DNA from: an uncultured bacterium
Lineage (GTDB): Bacteria; Desulfobacterota; Desulfovibrionia; Desulfovibrionales; Desulfovibrionaceae
NCBI GenBank assembly: GCA_905215675.1
Contig: CAJMRA010000034.1
Coordinates: 1 to 11,785, forward strand
Length of the DNA: 11,785 nucleotides
Direction of reading: 5' to 3'
The position numbers and the translations under genes were made by a program. The first letter of the stretch is position 1, and each line of letters begins with the position of its first letter. The notes under the pieces were generated by a model. That model did not search any database. It was given only the letters and a program-made list of their open reading frames with translations, and had not been told where the DNA came from. Below are positions 10,708-11,785 of the stretch, piece after piece.

Positions 10708-11692
10708 CTCTCAATCCTCCGGGATTTCCCATTTGACAAGCGCCCAGTTGGAAGCCTTGACGGTGCGCTGGGAAGAATGGGAATCTCAGGCTTCCAGTCC
10801 GTCCCGTAAAATCGGTCGTGCGCGTCTTCATCTTGTTTTTCTGCTGGTACGCTATGCGGGCCTGCGCCTTGGCGAGGCGCTGGATTTGCCGATCAGCGCC
10901 ATTGATTGCGCCACCGGCATGGTCCATGTGGCAGGGTCCGCCCCGCGGTCCGTTTTGCTGCCTCTTGTGGCCATGCGCGCCATTCGCCGCATAGCAAGTT
11001 TGCCGGAGGCCGCGCAGCCGGATTTCCTGCATCTTGATCAGGGGTTTGTGCGCAAACAGTTTTATGCCGTCGCGGCCCCGTTATCATTGCCGCCGGCGCT
11101 GGTGGGGCCGCGCGCGTTGCGCTATTCGCGCGGGCTGGAATTGTTGCGCCAGCATGTGCCGCTGCCGCTGGTGCAAAAATTCCTCGGGCAGCAAAGCGCG
11201 GCGCAACTGGATGCCTTTCTGCGTTTTTCAGACGGGGAGGCCGGGCGAGTGCTGCGCGCGCAGCGCGCCATGCCGGATAATGAAAACATCATCGTCGGCA
11301 TTGTTTCCCGTCTTGCCGTCGGGCTGCGGATGGTGGAAGTGGAAATCGCCGCCTTTTCGGGCCTGCGGCTGGTGTCGCTTTGTCCTCCCCCCCTGGCGGC
11401 GCGGCTGGAATTGCACGAAAATCAGGTCGTGAGCGTGCGCATTCTGCCGGAGGGGGTTTCGCTTGCCGGAGGGACGGAACGACCGCAGGTCAGCGTGGCC
11501 AACATCCTGGAAGCCACGGTGCAGGCCGTGCATCGTGATGCCTGCGAAACCTTTGTCCTGCTGAACCTGGCCGACGGCACGCCCCTGCATGCGGCTCCCG
11601 AAAGTCTGGCGCTGGGCAAATGGCATCTTCAGGAAGGCAGACGCGTCTTTGCGCTGGTGCCTGCAAGGCAGGTAACCTTGCTGTCGGAATAA
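10700..11692 (+). CDS. tunR: TunR-type tungstate/molybdate-responsive regulator (XerC/D-like DNA-binding domain plus TOBE domains)
   Basis: This is a 330-aa protein. The N-terminal 190 residues resemble a tyrosine recombinase: AGLRLGEALDL (53-63) is the box I Arg region, and LRYSRGLELLRQHVPLPLVQKFLGQQS (140-166) is box II. Catalytic residues are altered: the usual RH is R141-Y142, the GH is G163-Q164, and the nucleophile position nine residues on is Phe173. The fold is therefore probably used only to bind DNA. The C-terminal part (about 195-330) holds two TOBE/Mop-like repeats (ENIIVGIVSRLAVGLRMVEVEI; SVANILEATVQAVHRDACETFVLLNL), as in ModE. This architecture is that of TunR, described in sulfate reducers as controlling tungstate/molybdate homeostasis. 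The ATG at 10700 follows the promoter directly; longer frames run through terminators. No transporter genes are nearby. Confidence 0.85.
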   Translation: MSASQSSGISHLTSAQLEALTVRWEEWESQASSPSRKIGRARLHLVFLLVRYAGLRLGEALDLPISAIDCATGMVHVAGSAPRSVLLPLVAMRAIRRIASLPEAAQPDFLHLDQGFVRKQFYAVAAPLSLPPALVGPRALRYSRGLELLRQHVPLPLVQKFLGQQSAAQLDAFLRFSDGEAGRVLRAQRAMPDNENIIVGIVSRLAVGLRMVEVEIAAFSGLRLVSLCPPPLAARLELHENQVVSVRILPEGVSLAGGTERPQVSVANILEATVQAVHRDACETFVLLNLADGTPLHAAPESLALGKWHLQEGRRVFALVPARQVTLLSE

Positions 11693-11731
11693 CATTCCGC
11701 TTTCCGGCAGCTTGCCGTCGTCGGCGTATTG

Positions 11732-11785
11732 TAGAGCAATTTCAGTTTGAAACGCTGCGCGTTTCAAACCATACGGCCTGTCGTT
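11732..11785 (+). repeat. Dispersed repeat, copy G (left end; cut by window edge)
   Basis: TAGAGCAATTTCAG begins at 11732, followed by a perfect 11-bp left hairpin GTTTGAAACGC/GCGTTTCAAAC and CATACGGCCTGTCGTT. The window ends inside the copy. It starts 39 bases after the tunR stop and, unlike A, E and F, meets its upstream gene left end first. Confidence 0.9.

Noticed and set aside
10260..10739. 159-codon minus-strand open frame opposite the peptide gene
   Set aside because: Its start lacks a ribosome site, it spans two terminators and the polypyrimidine tract, and its composition is Arg-rich shadow sequence.
1..11785. CRISPR array
   Set aside because: The repeats are long, far apart and in both orientations, with genes between them. 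There is no regular spacer pattern and no cas gene.

Overview
The window looks like the chromosome of a sulfate-reducing bacterium of the Desulfovibrio group (Desulfovibrionaceae). The evidence is high GC, an F0-only ATP synthase cluster beside rex and cobS, the rplU-rpmA-obgE-proB block, and a regulator with the XerC/D-plus-TOBE architecture described as TunR in sulfate reducers. From memory, a similar gene order exists in Desulfovibrio vulgaris; that needs a synteny check.

Left part, all on the minus strand: a nitroreductase-family gene (51-638), cobS (941-1741) directly behind rex (1751-2398), then atpE (2882-3220), atpB (3464-4168), atpI (4279-4695) and atpZ (4688-4990). Transcription runs leftwards, so the operons are atpZ-atpI-atpB-atpE, with a strong promoter near 5071-5099 and a terminator at 2824-2857, and rex-cobS. 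An rlmD-like 23S rRNA methyltransferase (5164-6678, minus) ends the leftward set. Middle part, plus strand: rplU, rpmA, obgE and proB (6880-9923). Right part, plus strand: a structured intergenic stretch ending in a terminator, a 56-residue exported His/Gly-rich peptide behind a sigma-54 type promoter, a long hairpin with a pyrimidine tract and a second terminator, then tunR (10700-11692), which is predicted to be leaderless.

The most unusual content is a dispersed repeat of about 148 bp. It is present in seven full, partial or decayed copies (1-53, 694-~825, 888-941, 2636-2782, 3318-3466, 9921-10068, 11732-11785), all between genes. It has short inverted ends (GAGC...GCTC, often flanked by TA) and consists of four successive hairpins whose pairing is partly kept by paired base changes in diverged copies. 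In three cases (nitroreductase, atpB, proB) the stop codon TAG is the terminal TAG of the repeat itself, always in the same orientation relative to the gene. One full copy lies inside the ATP synthase operon between atpB and atpE.

The regulatory reading is that Rex (NADH/NAD+ sensing) sits next to the F0 genes. The F0 promoter carries a Rex-like dyad over its -10 box, which suggests redox control of ATP synthase. TunR has lost recombinase catalytic residues, and a perfect dyad covers its own predicted transcription start and start codon, which suggests autoregulation. These regulatory readings are inferences from sequence pattern.
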